Origin: Pseudomonadota bacterium
GTDB lineage: Bacteria > Pseudomonadota > Alphaproteobacteria > Caulobacterales > Caulobacteraceae
Direction: 5' to 3'
Assembly: GCA_023390245.1 (NCBI GenBank)
Contig: JAEWDF010000060.1
Span: 1-26,049, forward strand
DNA length: 26,049 bases
Part shown: positions 1 to 7,362 of the stretch, in pieces
Layout of the letters: the number at the start of each line of letters is the position of its first letter
How positions within the stretch are numbered: the first letter of the stretch is position 1
Made by a program: the position numbers and the translations under genes
Notes under the pieces: model-generated
Seen by the model: only the letters and a program-made list of their open reading frames with translations
Databases searched by the model: none
What the model was told of the DNA's origin: nothing

Positions 1-321
1 GCCGAGCTGTCGGGCGAGGACAACGCTGACGAAATGCGCCTGGGCGAGGACGGCCGGCCGGTTTTCCTGTCGAACAAGGCGGGCGGCGTATTGGGCGGCA
101 TCTCCTCAGGCCAGCCCCTGACCGCGCGGGTGGCGTTCAAGCCAACCTCCTCGATCCTGACCCTTCGCCAGTCGATCAACCGCGACGGCGCCGAAGTGGA
201 CCTGCGCACCAAGGGGCGCCACGACCCTTGCGTCGCTTTGCGCGGTGTGCCGGTGGTCGAGGCGATGGCCGCCATCGTCCTGGCCGACGCCATGCTGCGG
301 CACCGGGCGCAGGTAGGCTGA
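1..321 (+). CDS. aroC: Chorismate synthase, C-terminal part (5' end outside window)
   Basis: This is the C-terminal 106 residues of chorismate synthase, which converts 5-enolpyruvylshikimate-3-phosphate to chorismate with reduced FMN, the last common step to the aromatic amino acids and folate. The frame is open from base 1 and ends in TGA. Visible family hallmarks are GGISSGQP, the FKPTSSI stretch and the C-terminal signature around TKGRHDPCV, with VVEAMAA after it. The protein ends normally (LRHRAQVG), so only the 5' part is missing because of the window edge. It converges on the b561–YceI gene with only 13 bp between the two stop codons. Family identification is very secure. Confidence 0.96.
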   Translation, partial: AELSGEDNADEMRLGEDGRPVFLSNKAGGVLGGISSGQPLTARVAFKPTSSILTLRQSINRDGAEVDLRTKGRHDPCVALRGVPVVEAMAAIVLADAMLRHRAQVG

Positions 322-334
322 ACGTCGAAGCGGC

Positions 335-1639
335 CTACCCGGCCCGCGCCGCCTTCACCTTGATCTCGACGCCGATAGCCTTGGATACCCAGTCGCCGCC
401 CGCGTCGGACATCATGCCCATGTTCAGCGCCGTGCGGTCCAGTTCCAGTCTGCCCGCGACCGTGGCCGCGCCGTTCGTCTCGTCAAAGGTGAAGGGCAAG
501 ACGACCGGGACCGTGGTCGTCTTGATGCGCAGGGTTCCGGTCGCCTCATAGCGGTTGCCGCCCAGCGCCTTGAACGTCGTCGCCTCGAAGCGCGCGGTCG
601 GATAGGTCGCCGTATCGAACCATTCGGCGCCCGGCAGGCTGCCTTCCTGCGTGGCGTCGCCGGTCCTGGCCGTGCCGGTCTGTACCGTCACGACGGCTTT
701 CGAGCCCGCCAGATCCGCCGGATCGAACCACACTTGCGCATCCCACTGCTCGAAGCGGCCGGTGAAGGCCTTGCCGGTGTGGGTTCCGGTGAACTGGATC
801 GTCGAGGCGGCCTTGTCCACGGTCCAGGCGGCGGCCGTGCCTGGCGTTACGGCGGCGTCGGCCGCAGGCGCGGCGGCGGGGGCCGAGGCGACCGCCTGTC
901 CTTCCGCCTGGGGCGCAGGCTTGGCGGCCAGACCGAAGGCGACGCCGATCACGACCACGAACGCCACGCCCGCCAGCCGCTCGGTCCAGCGGACGGCCAG
1001 CGTCGGCTCGGGCGCAACGCCGTGCGCGTCATCGCCATGCGGCAGGACCGGAATCATCTGCGACAGCACGCCGTCACGATCCAAAAACTGGTGCTTCAGC
1101 GCCGCCCCGACGTGCAGGGCGACCAGCACGATCGCGCCCCACGCCAGCTTGCTGTGCGCGCCCATGGCCATCCAGGCCGTAGCGCGGCGGGCGGCGTCGG
1201 AGGCGTGCTCGATGAAGGGCAGGTGCGGAATGGTGAACAGGCCGAACCAGCTGGTCGCCACGGCCAGCGGCGTGTCCGTGACCACGGCCCATCCGGTCGA
1301 GACATAGATCCACCCCGTCAGCGGCAGGGCCAGCATCAGGGCGTAGAAGGCGGCGTGCGTCGCCCGCGCGGCGAACTGCTCCCACCCCTTCATGGCGCCC
1401 GGCAGGGCCGGAACCGGATGCGTCAGCCGCCACACGATCCGCAGCACCGTCAGCGCCAGGATCAGGAACCCGATCGATTTGTGAATCTGGAAGACGCGAT
1501 AGGCCAGCGCCTGAGTGTCCGGCTCGACGATGGCGTCGCTCATCCACCAGCCCATCGGGATCATAGACAGGATGGCGACCGCGATCAGCCAGTGCAGGGC
1601 GATGGCGACGGCGCTGTATCGGCTGGGGCGGCGGGTCAT
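335..1639 (-). CDS. Cytochrome b561–YceI fusion protein
   Basis: A 434-residue fusion. Residues 1 to about 200 form a four-helix cytochrome b561 (YodB/CybB type) with candidate heme histidines H16 (ALHWLIA), H53 (QIHKSIG), H95 and H176 (LVALHVG). A fifth helix at about 222-238 is followed by an Ala/Pro linker. Residues about 271-434 are a YceI lipocalin-like domain (WTVDKAAST near its start, LDRTALNMG near its end). The inferred arrangement is an inner-membrane diheme electron carrier holding a periplasmic isoprenoid- or quinone-binding barrel. The ATG at 1639 is the only sensible start, because the b561 fold begins within ten residues of it. It lies downstream of a stand-alone YceI gene on the same strand, 75 bp away, so cotranscription is likely. 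Electron donor and substrate cannot be read from sequence. Confidence 0.9.
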   Translation of the reverse strand: MTRRPSRYSAVAIALHWLIAVAILSMIPMGWWMSDAIVEPDTQALAYRVFQIHKSIGFLILALTVLRIVWRLTHPVPALPGAMKGWEQFAARATHAAFYALMLALPLTGWIYVSTGWAVVTDTPLAVATSWFGLFTIPHLPFIEHASDAARRATAWMAMGAHSKLAWGAIVLVALHVGAALKHQFLDRDGVLSQMIPVLPHGDDAHGVAPEPTLAVRWTERLAGVAFVVVIGVAFGLAAKPAPQAEGQAVASAPAAAPAADAAVTPGTAAAWTVDKAASTIQFTGTHTGKAFTGRFEQWDAQVWFDPADLAGSKAVVTVQTGTARTGDATQEGSLPGAEWFDTATYPTARFEATTFKALGGNRYEATGTLRIKTTTVPVVLPFTFDETNGAATVAGRLELDRTALNMGMMSDAGGDWVSKAIGVEIKVKAARAG

Positions 1640-1670
1640 GAGAAGTCTCGCGTCAGTCGGAACATGAAGA

Positions 1671-1694
1671 GGGCGGGACCGAACGGCCCCGCCC
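1671..1694 (-). terminator. Hairpin between the two yceI genes
   Basis: A 10-bp stem (gggcgggacc / ggccccgccc) encloses a 4-nt loop. Read on the minus strand the stem is complete, with one G·U pair. No run of T follows, so it may act as an intercistronic stabiliser or attenuator rather than a full terminator. Confidence 0.4.
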
Positions 1695-1714
1695 CTTCGT
1701 CGTGCTTTCGCCTA

Positions 1715-2419
1715 TCAGGCGGCCGGAGCAGCCGGCGCAGCTTCCTGAATGAATTCGGCGTCGAAGCGGATCGTCACCTCGTCGCCGACCGGGCCCAGCG
1801 GCATGCCGAAGTCGGTGCGCTTGAACTTGCCCTCAGCCGCGAAGCCGATGGCCGGAGCCGGCACGAAGGGGTGCTTCTCCAGATCGCCATTGAAGGTGGC
1901 GTCCAGCGTCACCGGTTTGGTGACGCCCAGGAAGGTCAGATCGCCCGTCACCTTGGCCGTGCGCGCGCCGGTCAGCTCGACCTTGGTGGACTTGAAGGTG
2001 ATCTGCGGGAAGGCCGTGGCGTTCAGGAAGTTCTTGTTCTTGGCGATGTCCTCGCTCCAGCTCTTGAAGCCGGTGGCGGCGTGGGTGCCGGCGTAGTCGC
2101 CCTGATAGTTGGCGTCGACCGAGGTCGGATCGATAGTCGCCTCGACCGTGCTGTTGGCCAGGTTGGCGGTGTCCAGCGTGATCTTGGCGTCAAACTTGTT
2201 GAAGCGCGCCGTGTAGTTCGAGATCGAGTTGTGCGGCAGCGACCACTGCAGCGAGGCGTGGGTCGGATCCATCACATAGACACCCGAGGTCGCCTTCAGC
2301 GCGACCGGAGCGGTCGAGGCTGCATCGGTCGTCGGAGCGCCGGCGGTGTCGGCGGGCTGGCTGCAGGCGGCCAGCAGGGCGGCGGCCGAAACGGCGATCA
2401 GGGCGGCTTTGATCTTCAT
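1715..2419 (-). CDS. YceI family lipoprotein
   Basis: A 234-residue YceI-domain protein. The N-terminus (MKIKAALIAV..) is a lipoprotein signal with lipobox LLAAC, giving a lipidated Cys19, followed by a Thr/Ala-rich spacer. The YceI barrel starts near GVYVMDPTHASLQW and runs to IRFDAEFIQ, with the typical NLANSTVEATID and FPQITFKST strands. YceI proteins bind isoprenoid or other amphiphilic molecules in a lipocalin-like cavity in the periplasm. The start at 2419 is set by the signal peptide, and gagag lies just upstream. It is first of a two-gene run with the b561–YceI fusion. Ligand and physiological role are not known. Residues Ala/Pro-rich at the very C-terminus (EAAPAAPAA) are probably disordered. 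Confidence 0.93.
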   Translation of the reverse strand: MKIKAALIAVSAAALLAACSQPADTAGAPTTDAASTAPVALKATSGVYVMDPTHASLQWSLPHNSISNYTARFNKFDAKITLDTANLANSTVEATIDPTSVDANYQGDYAGTHAATGFKSWSEDIAKNKNFLNATAFPQITFKSTKVELTGARTAKVTGDLTFLGVTKPVTLDATFNGDLEKHPFVPAPAIGFAAEGKFKRTDFGMPLGPVGDEVTIRFDAEFIQEAAPAAPAA

Positions 2420-2515
2420 GGAGAGAAAACCTCAATCAGGCGGTTGAAACGATAAGTGGACAGAAGGTCCATAAACAGGTCGTGTGTCACTTCGGCCTCG
2501 CCGATCGACTGCAAC

Positions 2516-2543
2516 AGTATATGTTGCCATTGACGCGCCGCAA
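2516..2543 (-). promoter_or_regulatory. Candidate promoter for the yceI operon
   Basis: On the minus strand TTGCGG (2543-2538) is followed after 16 bp by TATACT (2521-2516), about 95 bp before the yceI start. The -10 box sits within a small inverted repeat, CAACA-GTATA-TGTTG (2512-2526), which could be an operator. This is pattern matching only. Confidence 0.35.
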
Positions 2544-2631
2544 GCCCCTGCATCACGAAAATCGTCATCCGGCTCACGAAAAAAGGATTGGGGTGCGCCG
2601 GGCGACGACGGCGCCTATCCTTGCGACTCAG

Positions 2632-4512
2632 ATGACCATTCGCCGCCTCCCCCCCGAAACCGTCAACCGCATCGCCGCCGGCGAGGTGGTCGAACGCCCG
2701 GCCAGCGCCATCAAGGAACTGGTCGAGAACGCCATCGATGCGGGCGCCCGCAGCATCGAGATTCAGGCGGACGGCGGCGGCCTGACCCGCATCCTGATCG
2801 CCGACGACGGCAAGGGCATCCCCCGCGACGAACTGCCCGTCGCCATCGAGCGCCACGCCACGTCGAAGCTGGAGCCTGACGATGCGGGCGACGTCGACCT
2901 GCTGCGCATCTTCACCCTCGGTTTCCGCGGCGAGGCCCTGCCCTCCATCGGCTCGGTCGCCCGCCTGAACATCACGACCCGCGCCCGAGCCGAGGCAGGC
3001 CAGCCCCAGAACGACGCCTGGGCCGTTTCTGTCGAGGGCGGCGCCCAGCGCCCCCTGTCGCCCGCCGCCTTCCCCGGCCCCCACGGCGCGCGGGTGGAGG
3101 TGCGCGACCTGTTCTACGCCACCCCCGCCCGGCTGAAGTTCATGAAATCCGAGCGGGCCGAGGCCATGGCCATCTCCGAAGAGATCAAGCGTCAGGCCAT
3201 GGCGCACGAGGCCGTCGCCTTCACCCTGACGCTGGACGGCAAGACGACCCTGCGCCTGCCCGCCGAACATCCCGGCGACGAAGGGCGGCTGAAGCGGCTC
3301 GGCGCCCTGCTGGGCCGCGACTTCGAGGCCAACGCCCTGCTGATCGATCAGGAGCGCGACGGCGTGCGTCTGTCCGGCTATGCGGGTCTGCCGACCTATT
3401 CGCGCGGCAATGCGGCGCACCAGTTCCTGTTCGTCAACGGCCGGCCGGTGAAGGACCGGCTGCTGCAAGGCGCGCTGCGCGGCGCCTACGCCGACTTCCT
3501 GGCGCGCGACCGCCATCCGGCGGCGGCGCTGTTCCTCGATCTCGACCCGCTCCACGTCGACGTCAACGTCCATCCCGCCAAGGCCGAGGTGCGGTTCCGC
3601 GATCCGGCCCTGGTGCGTGGCCTGATCGTCGGCGCCCTGCGCCATGCGCTCCACGCCGCCGGCCACCGCGCCTCCACCACCGTCGCCGCAGATGCGCTTT
3701 CCAGTTTCCAGGCGGGCTTGCAGCCGCACGCCGGAGCGCCGGCCTGGAGCCCCTCCTCCCCCTCCGCCCAGGGTTTCAGCGGCTGGACCGGTTGGAGCCA
3801 GCCGGCCGCCGCCGCCCAGGTCCTGCCCGGCCTCCACGAGCGCTCCGCCCGCGTCGAACAGGCCTGGGACGGCCCCGTCGCCGGTCACGCGTCACCTGTC
3901 ACGCCTCACGCCGCGCCGACCGACCCCATCGACTATCCGCTGGGCGCGGCGCGGGCCCAGCTTCACGCCAACTACATCGTCGCCCAGACCCGCGACGGCC
4001 TGGTCATCGTCGACCAGCACGCGGCGCACGAGCGCCTGGTCTATGAGCGGATGAAGGCGCAGATGGCCGAGGGCGCCGTGACCCGCCAGGCCCTGCTGAC
4101 GCCCGAGGTGGTCGAGCTCGATCCCGCCGAGGCCGAGCGCATCGCCGCCAAGGCCGACGAATTGGCCGAAATGGGCCTGGTGGTCGAGGCCTTCGGCGCG
4201 GGCGCCGTCCTGGTGCGCGAGACGCCGGCGCTGCTTGGCGATACGGATGTCCAGGGCCTGGTCCGTGACATCGCCGACGACCTGTCCGAACACGGCGCGG
4301 CCCTGTCGCTGAAGGAGCGGATGGCCGATGTCTGCGGCACCATGGCCTGCCACGGCAGCGTCCGCTCGGGCCGCATCCTCTCCGCGCCGGAGATGAACGC
4401 CCTGCTCCGCCAGATGGAGGCGACACCGCATTCGGGCCAGTGCAACCATGGCCGCCCTACGTATGTGGAACTGAAGCTGCACGACTTGGAGAAGCTGTTC
4501 GGGCGGCGGTGA
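2632..4512 (+). CDS. mutL: DNA mismatch repair protein MutL (endonuclease type)
   Basis: A 626-residue MutL, the mismatch-repair ATPase that couples MutS recognition to strand incision. The GHKL ATPase domain shows KELVENAIDAG (catalytic Glu29, Mg-binding Asn33), DDGKGI at 58-63, RHATSK and GFRGEAL at 97-103, then the NGRPVKD segment. A Pro/Ala/Ser-rich linker spans roughly residues 350-430. The C-terminal dimerisation domain carries the metal-dependent nickase motif DQHA(X)2E(X)4E at 461-472, with ACHGS near 572 and CNHGRP at 604. MutL of this type nicks DNA itself, as expected in bacteria without MutH. The ATG at 2632 was chosen because MTIRRLPPET is the conserved N-terminus; in-frame sequence upstream is unlike the family. 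There is no clear Shine-Dalgarno. The linker holds a 7-bp tandem repeat, described separately. Confidence 0.96.
   Translation: MTIRRLPPETVNRIAAGEVVERPASAIKELVENAIDAGARSIEIQADGGGLTRILIADDGKGIPRDELPVAIERHATSKLEPDDAGDVDLLRIFTLGFRGEALPSIGSVARLNITTRARAEAGQPQNDAWAVSVEGGAQRPLSPAAFPGPHGARVEVRDLFYATPARLKFMKSERAEAMAISEEIKRQAMAHEAVAFTLTLDGKTTLRLPAEHPGDEGRLKRLGALLGRDFEANALLIDQERDGVRLSGYAGLPTYSRGNAAHQFLFVNGRPVKDRLLQGALRGAYADFLARDRHPAAALFLDLDPLHVDVNVHPAKAEVRFRDPALVRGLIVGALRHALHAAGHRASTTVAADALSSFQAGLQPHAGAPAWSPSSPSAQGFSGWTGWSQPAAAAQVLPGLHERSARVEQAWDGPVAGHASPVTPHAAPTDPIDYPLGAARAQLHANYIVAQTRDGLVIVDQHAAHERLVYERMKAQMAEGAVTRQALLTPEVVELDPAEAERIAAKADELAEMGLVVEAFGAGAVLVRETPALLGDTDVQGLVRDIADDLSEHGAALSLKERMADVCGTMACHGSVRSGRILSAPEMNALLRQMEATPHSGQCNHGRPTYVELKLHDLEKLFGRR
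3885..3912 (+). repeat. 7-bp tandem repeat inside mutL linker
   Basis: Four contiguous heptamers read tcacgcg, tcacctg, tcacgcc, tcacgcc. The unit is not a multiple of three, so gain or loss of one copy would shift the mutL frame ahead of the endonuclease domain. Confidence 0.75.
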
Positions 4513-4536
4513 CGCCTATTCCGCTTCCCCCTTGGT

Positions 4537-4642
4537 CGTCATCCTAGGCCTTGTGCCTAGGATCCATACGCCCAGACCTCGGCCGGTGCGCACCGGCCGG
4601 GCTCCGAGTTTATGGACCCTCGGGACAAGCCCGAGGATGACG
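4537..4642. repeat. REP-like palindromic intergenic element
   Basis: A 106-bp imperfect palindrome lies between mutL and the phosphatase gene. The outer arms, cgtcatcct… and …aggatgacg, are inverted copies of about 30 bp (4537-4566 and 4613-4642). The centre contains a perfect 18-bp palindrome, ggccggtgcgcaccggcc (4581-4598). Elements ending in cctcgggacaagcccgagg are widely dispersed in alphaproteobacterial genomes. It may also end mutL transcription and act on the phosphatase leader, since its right arm stops 14 bp before that start codon. Confidence 0.8.
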
Positions 4643-4656
4643 GATTAGGAAGGGGC

Positions 4657-5133
4657 ATGACGCCCTCCATCCTCTTCGTCTGCCTTGGCAACATCTGTCG
4701 CTCCCCGCTCGCGGAAGGCGCCCTGCGCGCCGAGGCCGAACGCTTGCGTCTCGACCTGATCGTCGATTCCGCCGGGACCGGGAGCTGGCATGCGGGCGAG
4801 CCGCCGGACCCTCGGGCGCAGGCGGCGGCGCGGCGGAACGGCGTCGACATCTCGGGCCTGCGGGCGCGGCAGGTGCGGCCCGCCGACTTCCGCCGCTTCA
4901 CCCACCTGATCGCCCTGGATCACGACAATCTGGCGAACCTGCGCCACCTGGCCCCCGCCGATGCGACCGCCGACCTCAGCCTGCTGCTCGATCACGTTCC
5001 GGGCCGAGAGGGCCAGCCCGTGGCCGATCCCTATTTCGGCGACGACGACGGCTTCGACACCACCTGGGCCGATGTCGCCGCCGGCGCGCGCGGCCTATTG
5101 CACACCCTGGGCGGCCGCAGGATCGCCCCATGA
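4657..5133 (+). CDS. Low-molecular-weight protein tyrosine phosphatase
   Basis: A 158-residue LMW-PTP, a cytoplasmic Cys-based phosphatase. The P-loop is at residues 9-17 (CLGNICRSP), with nucleophile Cys9 and Arg15. The general-acid loop is DPYFGDDDG, with Asp124. Length is normal for the family. The ATG at 4657 puts the P-loop at its usual distance from the N-terminus and is preceded by aggaagggg; an earlier in-frame ATG at 4612 lies in the palindromic repeat and is rejected. In many alphaproteobacteria an LMW-PTP gene sits between the UPF0262 gene and infA; here that place is empty and this copy stands about 12 kb away. The substrate is unknown; a relation to ArsC-type arsenate reductases is possible but the motif favours a phosphatase. 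Confidence 0.9.
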   Translation: MTPSILFVCLGNICRSPLAEGALRAEAERLRLDLIVDSAGTGSWHAGEPPDPRAQAAARRNGVDISGLRARQVRPADFRRFTHLIALDHDNLANLRHLAPADATADLSLLLDHVPGREGQPVADPYFGDDDGFDTTWADVAAGARGLLHTLGGRRIAP

Positions 5134-5315
5134 TCCGAAGCCGGACGCCCCGGCGCCCGTCGTGATCGGCGCGCGGGACCGGCGCCGCCTTCAAGCTTGA
5201 GACGAATTAGAAGCGACGATTCAATCGCTTCAACATTTCCACCAGCGATCTGCGCGCCTGAGTTCAGGCCGGGTGTAAGCTGCCTCCGTCAACGAACCGG
5301 AAGGGAGACGCCCCG
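5134..5315. other. Non-coding stretch after the phosphatase gene
   Basis: No convincing gene was found. One perfect inverted repeat, gaagcga-N8-tcgcttc, lies at 5210-5231 without a following T tract; it could mark the 3' end of the phosphatase transcript. Confidence 0.4.
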
Positions 5316-5362
5316 ATTGCACTGAATTGCACATTGCACCGTTTTCGCCGGTGCAGTGCAAT
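5316..5362 (-). terminator. ATTGCAC repeat hairpin downstream of rsmD
   Basis: On the minus strand attgcac-tgcaccg pairs with cggtgca-(at)-gtgcaat, giving a 14-bp stem with a 2-nt bulge and a 7-nt loop (5362-5326). An additional ATTGCAC copy at 5316-5322 could compete for the same partner. The structure begins 12 bp after the rsmD stop codon, which suggests a terminator or 3'-end stabiliser. There is no T tract. Confidence 0.45.
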
Positions 5363-5373
5363 TTCGCCCCCGC

Positions 5374-5937
5374 CTATTCCGCGCGCAGGAACAGCACCCG
5401 CGCCGCGCCATAGTCGCGCGCGTCCAGCCGCTCGTATCCCGGCGTCTCGATCTCCGGCTCGTCCGAGCCGCGCTCGAACACGACCACGGCGCCCGTCTTC
5501 AGCCAGCCGCCCTCCTTCAGGCGCGCCAGCGTCTCCTCCCCCAGCCCCTTGCCGTAGGGCGGATCGAGGAAGGCGATGTCGAACGCCTCGCCCGCCGAGC
5601 CGGGCCGCGCGCCCAGGTCGGTGGCGCTGCGCCGATGCACCCGGCACCGGCCGAACAGGCCATAGGCGTCCATGTTCTCGCGGATCGCGCCCCGCGCGCC
5701 GTCGTCCGTCTCGACGAACAGGCAGAAGGCCGCGCCGCGCGACAGGGCCTCGAACCCCAGGGCGCCCGAGCCGGCGTAGAGGTCGATCACCCGCGCCTCT
5801 CGCAGCGGCTCGGCCCAGGCAGCGTGCTCCAGCACGTTGAAGATCGCCTGGCGCGCCCGGTCGGAGGTCGGGCGCGTGCCCTGCCCTTCCGGCGCGACGA
5901 TGGCCCGGCCTTTCAGGTCTCCGGCGACGATCCGCAT
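5374..5937 (-). CDS. rsmD: 16S rRNA (guanine(966)-N2)-methyltransferase RsmD
   Basis: A 187-residue SAM-dependent methyltransferase that methylates G966 of 16S rRNA late in 30S assembly. The start MRIVAGDLKGR and the TRPTSDRARQAIFNVL segment are diagnostic of RsmD. The SAM-binding motif I is VIDLYAGSGALGFEA (50-64), and the catalytic N6/N2-type motif IV is LDPPYGKG (DPPY at 125-128). Length is typical. The gene begins 3 bp after the stop of the upstream pseudouridine synthase gene, so the two rRNA-modification genes form a compact operon. The bulged ATTGCAC hairpin lies just beyond its stop codon. Identification is secure. Confidence 0.95.
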   Translation of the reverse strand: MRIVAGDLKGRAIVAPEGQGTRPTSDRARQAIFNVLEHAAWAEPLREARVIDLYAGSGALGFEALSRGAAFCLFVETDDGARGAIRENMDAYGLFGRCRVHRRSATDLGARPGSAGEAFDIAFLDPPYGKGLGEETLARLKEGGWLKTGAVVVFERGSDEPEIETPGYERLDARDYGAARVLFLRAE

Positions 5938-5940
5938 GGA

Positions 5941-7362
5941 TCAGCCCCGCGGCGGACGCGGCCCGCGGCCACCGCCCGGCCCCCGACCGCTTGTCCCCGA
6001 AGGTCCGGCCGGCCGGCCTCCCGAGCGCGGCTTGAAGTCGCGCCCGCCCGAAGGCTTGGCGCCGGGCTTGCCGCCGCCGGGCTTGCGGCGGTCGTCGATG
6101 AACTGGTCCTCGCGCGGCTTGAAGGCGCGCTTGGGCCGATCGCCGTCGGAACGGACGGGCCGGTCGCCCTCGGCGGCGGCGCGCTCGCGGGGTTTGAAGG
6201 TCTTGGCGTGCTCGAACCTCGGCTTGGCCTTGGCCCAGCCGGCCTTCTTCTCGGGACGCGCGGCCGCCGCCTCCGTCGCCGCCTCGGCGGCGCGGACACG
6301 GCTGGGCTTGCGCGACGGGTCCGACATGGCCGACCCCGACCGCCCCTTGACGATGGGCGTGGAGACGCGGCGGCCGGGGATCGGCGCGGGCGTCTCGACC
6401 GTGTTTCCGGTCGGCAGGTTCTCCGGCCGGATGTGCTCGCCCAGAAGTTCGCGGATCACGCGCGGCCCGACCTCCTCCACCGATCCGGCGGGCAGCACGT
6501 CCAGGCGGAACGGGCCGTAGGCCAGGCGGATCAGCCGGTTGACCGTCAGGCCGACCGATTCCAGCACCTTGCGAACCTCGCGGTTCTTGCCCTCGGTGAT
6601 CGACACCGAGACCCACAGGTTGGCCGGCGCCTTGCCGTCCTCGGACTTGCTTTCCTTGGCCTTGTCCAGCGTCGCCTCGATCGGGCCGTAGTCGACGCCG
6701 TCGATGGTCACCCCGTCCTTCAGCGCATCCAGCTGGGCCTGGGTGATCTTGCCGCGCGCCCGAGCCCGGTACTGGCGCACCAGGGCGGTCGAGGGCAGTT
6801 CCAGCGCCCGGCTCAGCTCGCCGTCGTTGGTCAGGAGCAGCAGCCCCTCGGTGTTCAGGTCCAGCCGCCCGACCGAGATCACGCGCGGCAGGCCGGCCGG
6901 CAGGGCGTCGAACACGGTCGGCCGCCCCGAGGGGTCCCGGTGGCTGGTCAGGAGGCCGGCCGGCTTGTGATAGCGCCAGACGCGCGTGGCCTGGGCCGCG
7001 TCGATCGGCTTGCCGTCCACGGTGATGACGTCCTCGCGCGTCACCAGGGTGGCGGGCGTGTCCAGGATGCGGCCGTTGACCGCCACCTTGCCCAGGCCGA
7101 TCAGGCGTTCGACCTCGCGGCGCGAGGCGATGCCGGCGCGGGCCATGGCCTTGGCGATCCGCTCGCTGCGGACCGGCGCGGCGGCCGCCTTGGCAGGTCG
7201 AGCGTCGCGCTGGGGCCGGTCGCCGAAGGATTTCTTCGGCTTGTCGAAAGGCGTCTTCCCGTCGCCGCCCTTGCGGGGACCGGAGGATTTGAAGGGCCGG
7301 GGCGACCGTTCGTCTTGACGGGCGCGGGGCTTCTTGTCGTTGTCGTGCGTATGGCGGACCAT
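5941..7362 (-). CDS. rluB: RluB/RsuA-family pseudouridine synthase with long basic tails
   Basis: A 473-residue RsuA/RluB-family rRNA pseudouridine synthase. Residues 1-63 are a basic, low-complexity leader. An S4 RNA-binding domain is at about 65-112 (RIAKAMARAGIASRREVERL). The catalytic domain carries GRLDLNTEGLLLLTNDGEL with catalytic Asp168, followed by NREVRKVLESVGL and LIRLAYGPF. Residues from about 330 are a Lys/Arg/Gly/Pro-rich tail, probably disordered and RNA-binding. The rluB assignment (23S U2605 in E. coli) is the best fit, but RluF/RsuA-like specificity cannot be excluded. The ATG at 7362 gives MVRHTHDNDK and overlaps the tadA start on the other strand by 12 bp. In-frame codons upstream of it run antisense through tadA and were left out. 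Confidence 0.9.
   Translation of the reverse strand: MVRHTHDNDKKPRARQDERSPRPFKSSGPRKGGDGKTPFDKPKKSFGDRPQRDARPAKAAAAPVRSERIAKAMARAGIASRREVERLIGLGKVAVNGRILDTPATLVTREDVITVDGKPIDAAQATRVWRYHKPAGLLTSHRDPSGRPTVFDALPAGLPRVISVGRLDLNTEGLLLLTNDGELSRALELPSTALVRQYRARARGKITQAQLDALKDGVTIDGVDYGPIEATLDKAKESKSEDGKAPANLWVSVSITEGKNREVRKVLESVGLTVNRLIRLAYGPFRLDVLPAGSVEEVGPRVIRELLGEHIRPENLPTGNTVETPAPIPGRRVSTPIVKGRSGSAMSDPSRKPSRVRAAEAATEAAAARPEKKAGWAKAKPRFEHAKTFKPRERAAAEGDRPVRSDGDRPKRAFKPREDQFIDDRRKPGGGKPGAKPSGGRDFKPRSGGRPAGPSGTSGRGPGGGRGPRPPRG

Noticed and set aside
734..2455. Long plus-strand open frame across the b561–YceI and YceI genes
   Set aside because: Its translation is rich in Arg/Gly/Gln with no recognisable domain, and it is antisense to two clear genes. 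High GC makes such frames common.
2416..3888. 490-codon minus-strand open frame opposite mutL
   Set aside because: It is antisense to the mutL ATPase domain and low in complexity; no family or signal supports it.
4537..4642. Insertion-sequence remnant
   Set aside because: It has palindromic arms but no transposase fragment and no flanking target duplication that I can see; a REP-like element fits better.
5356..7350. Plus-strand open frame leading into tadA
   Set aside because: Only the part from 7351 matches TadA. The upstream part is antisense to rsmD and rluB and has no domain.
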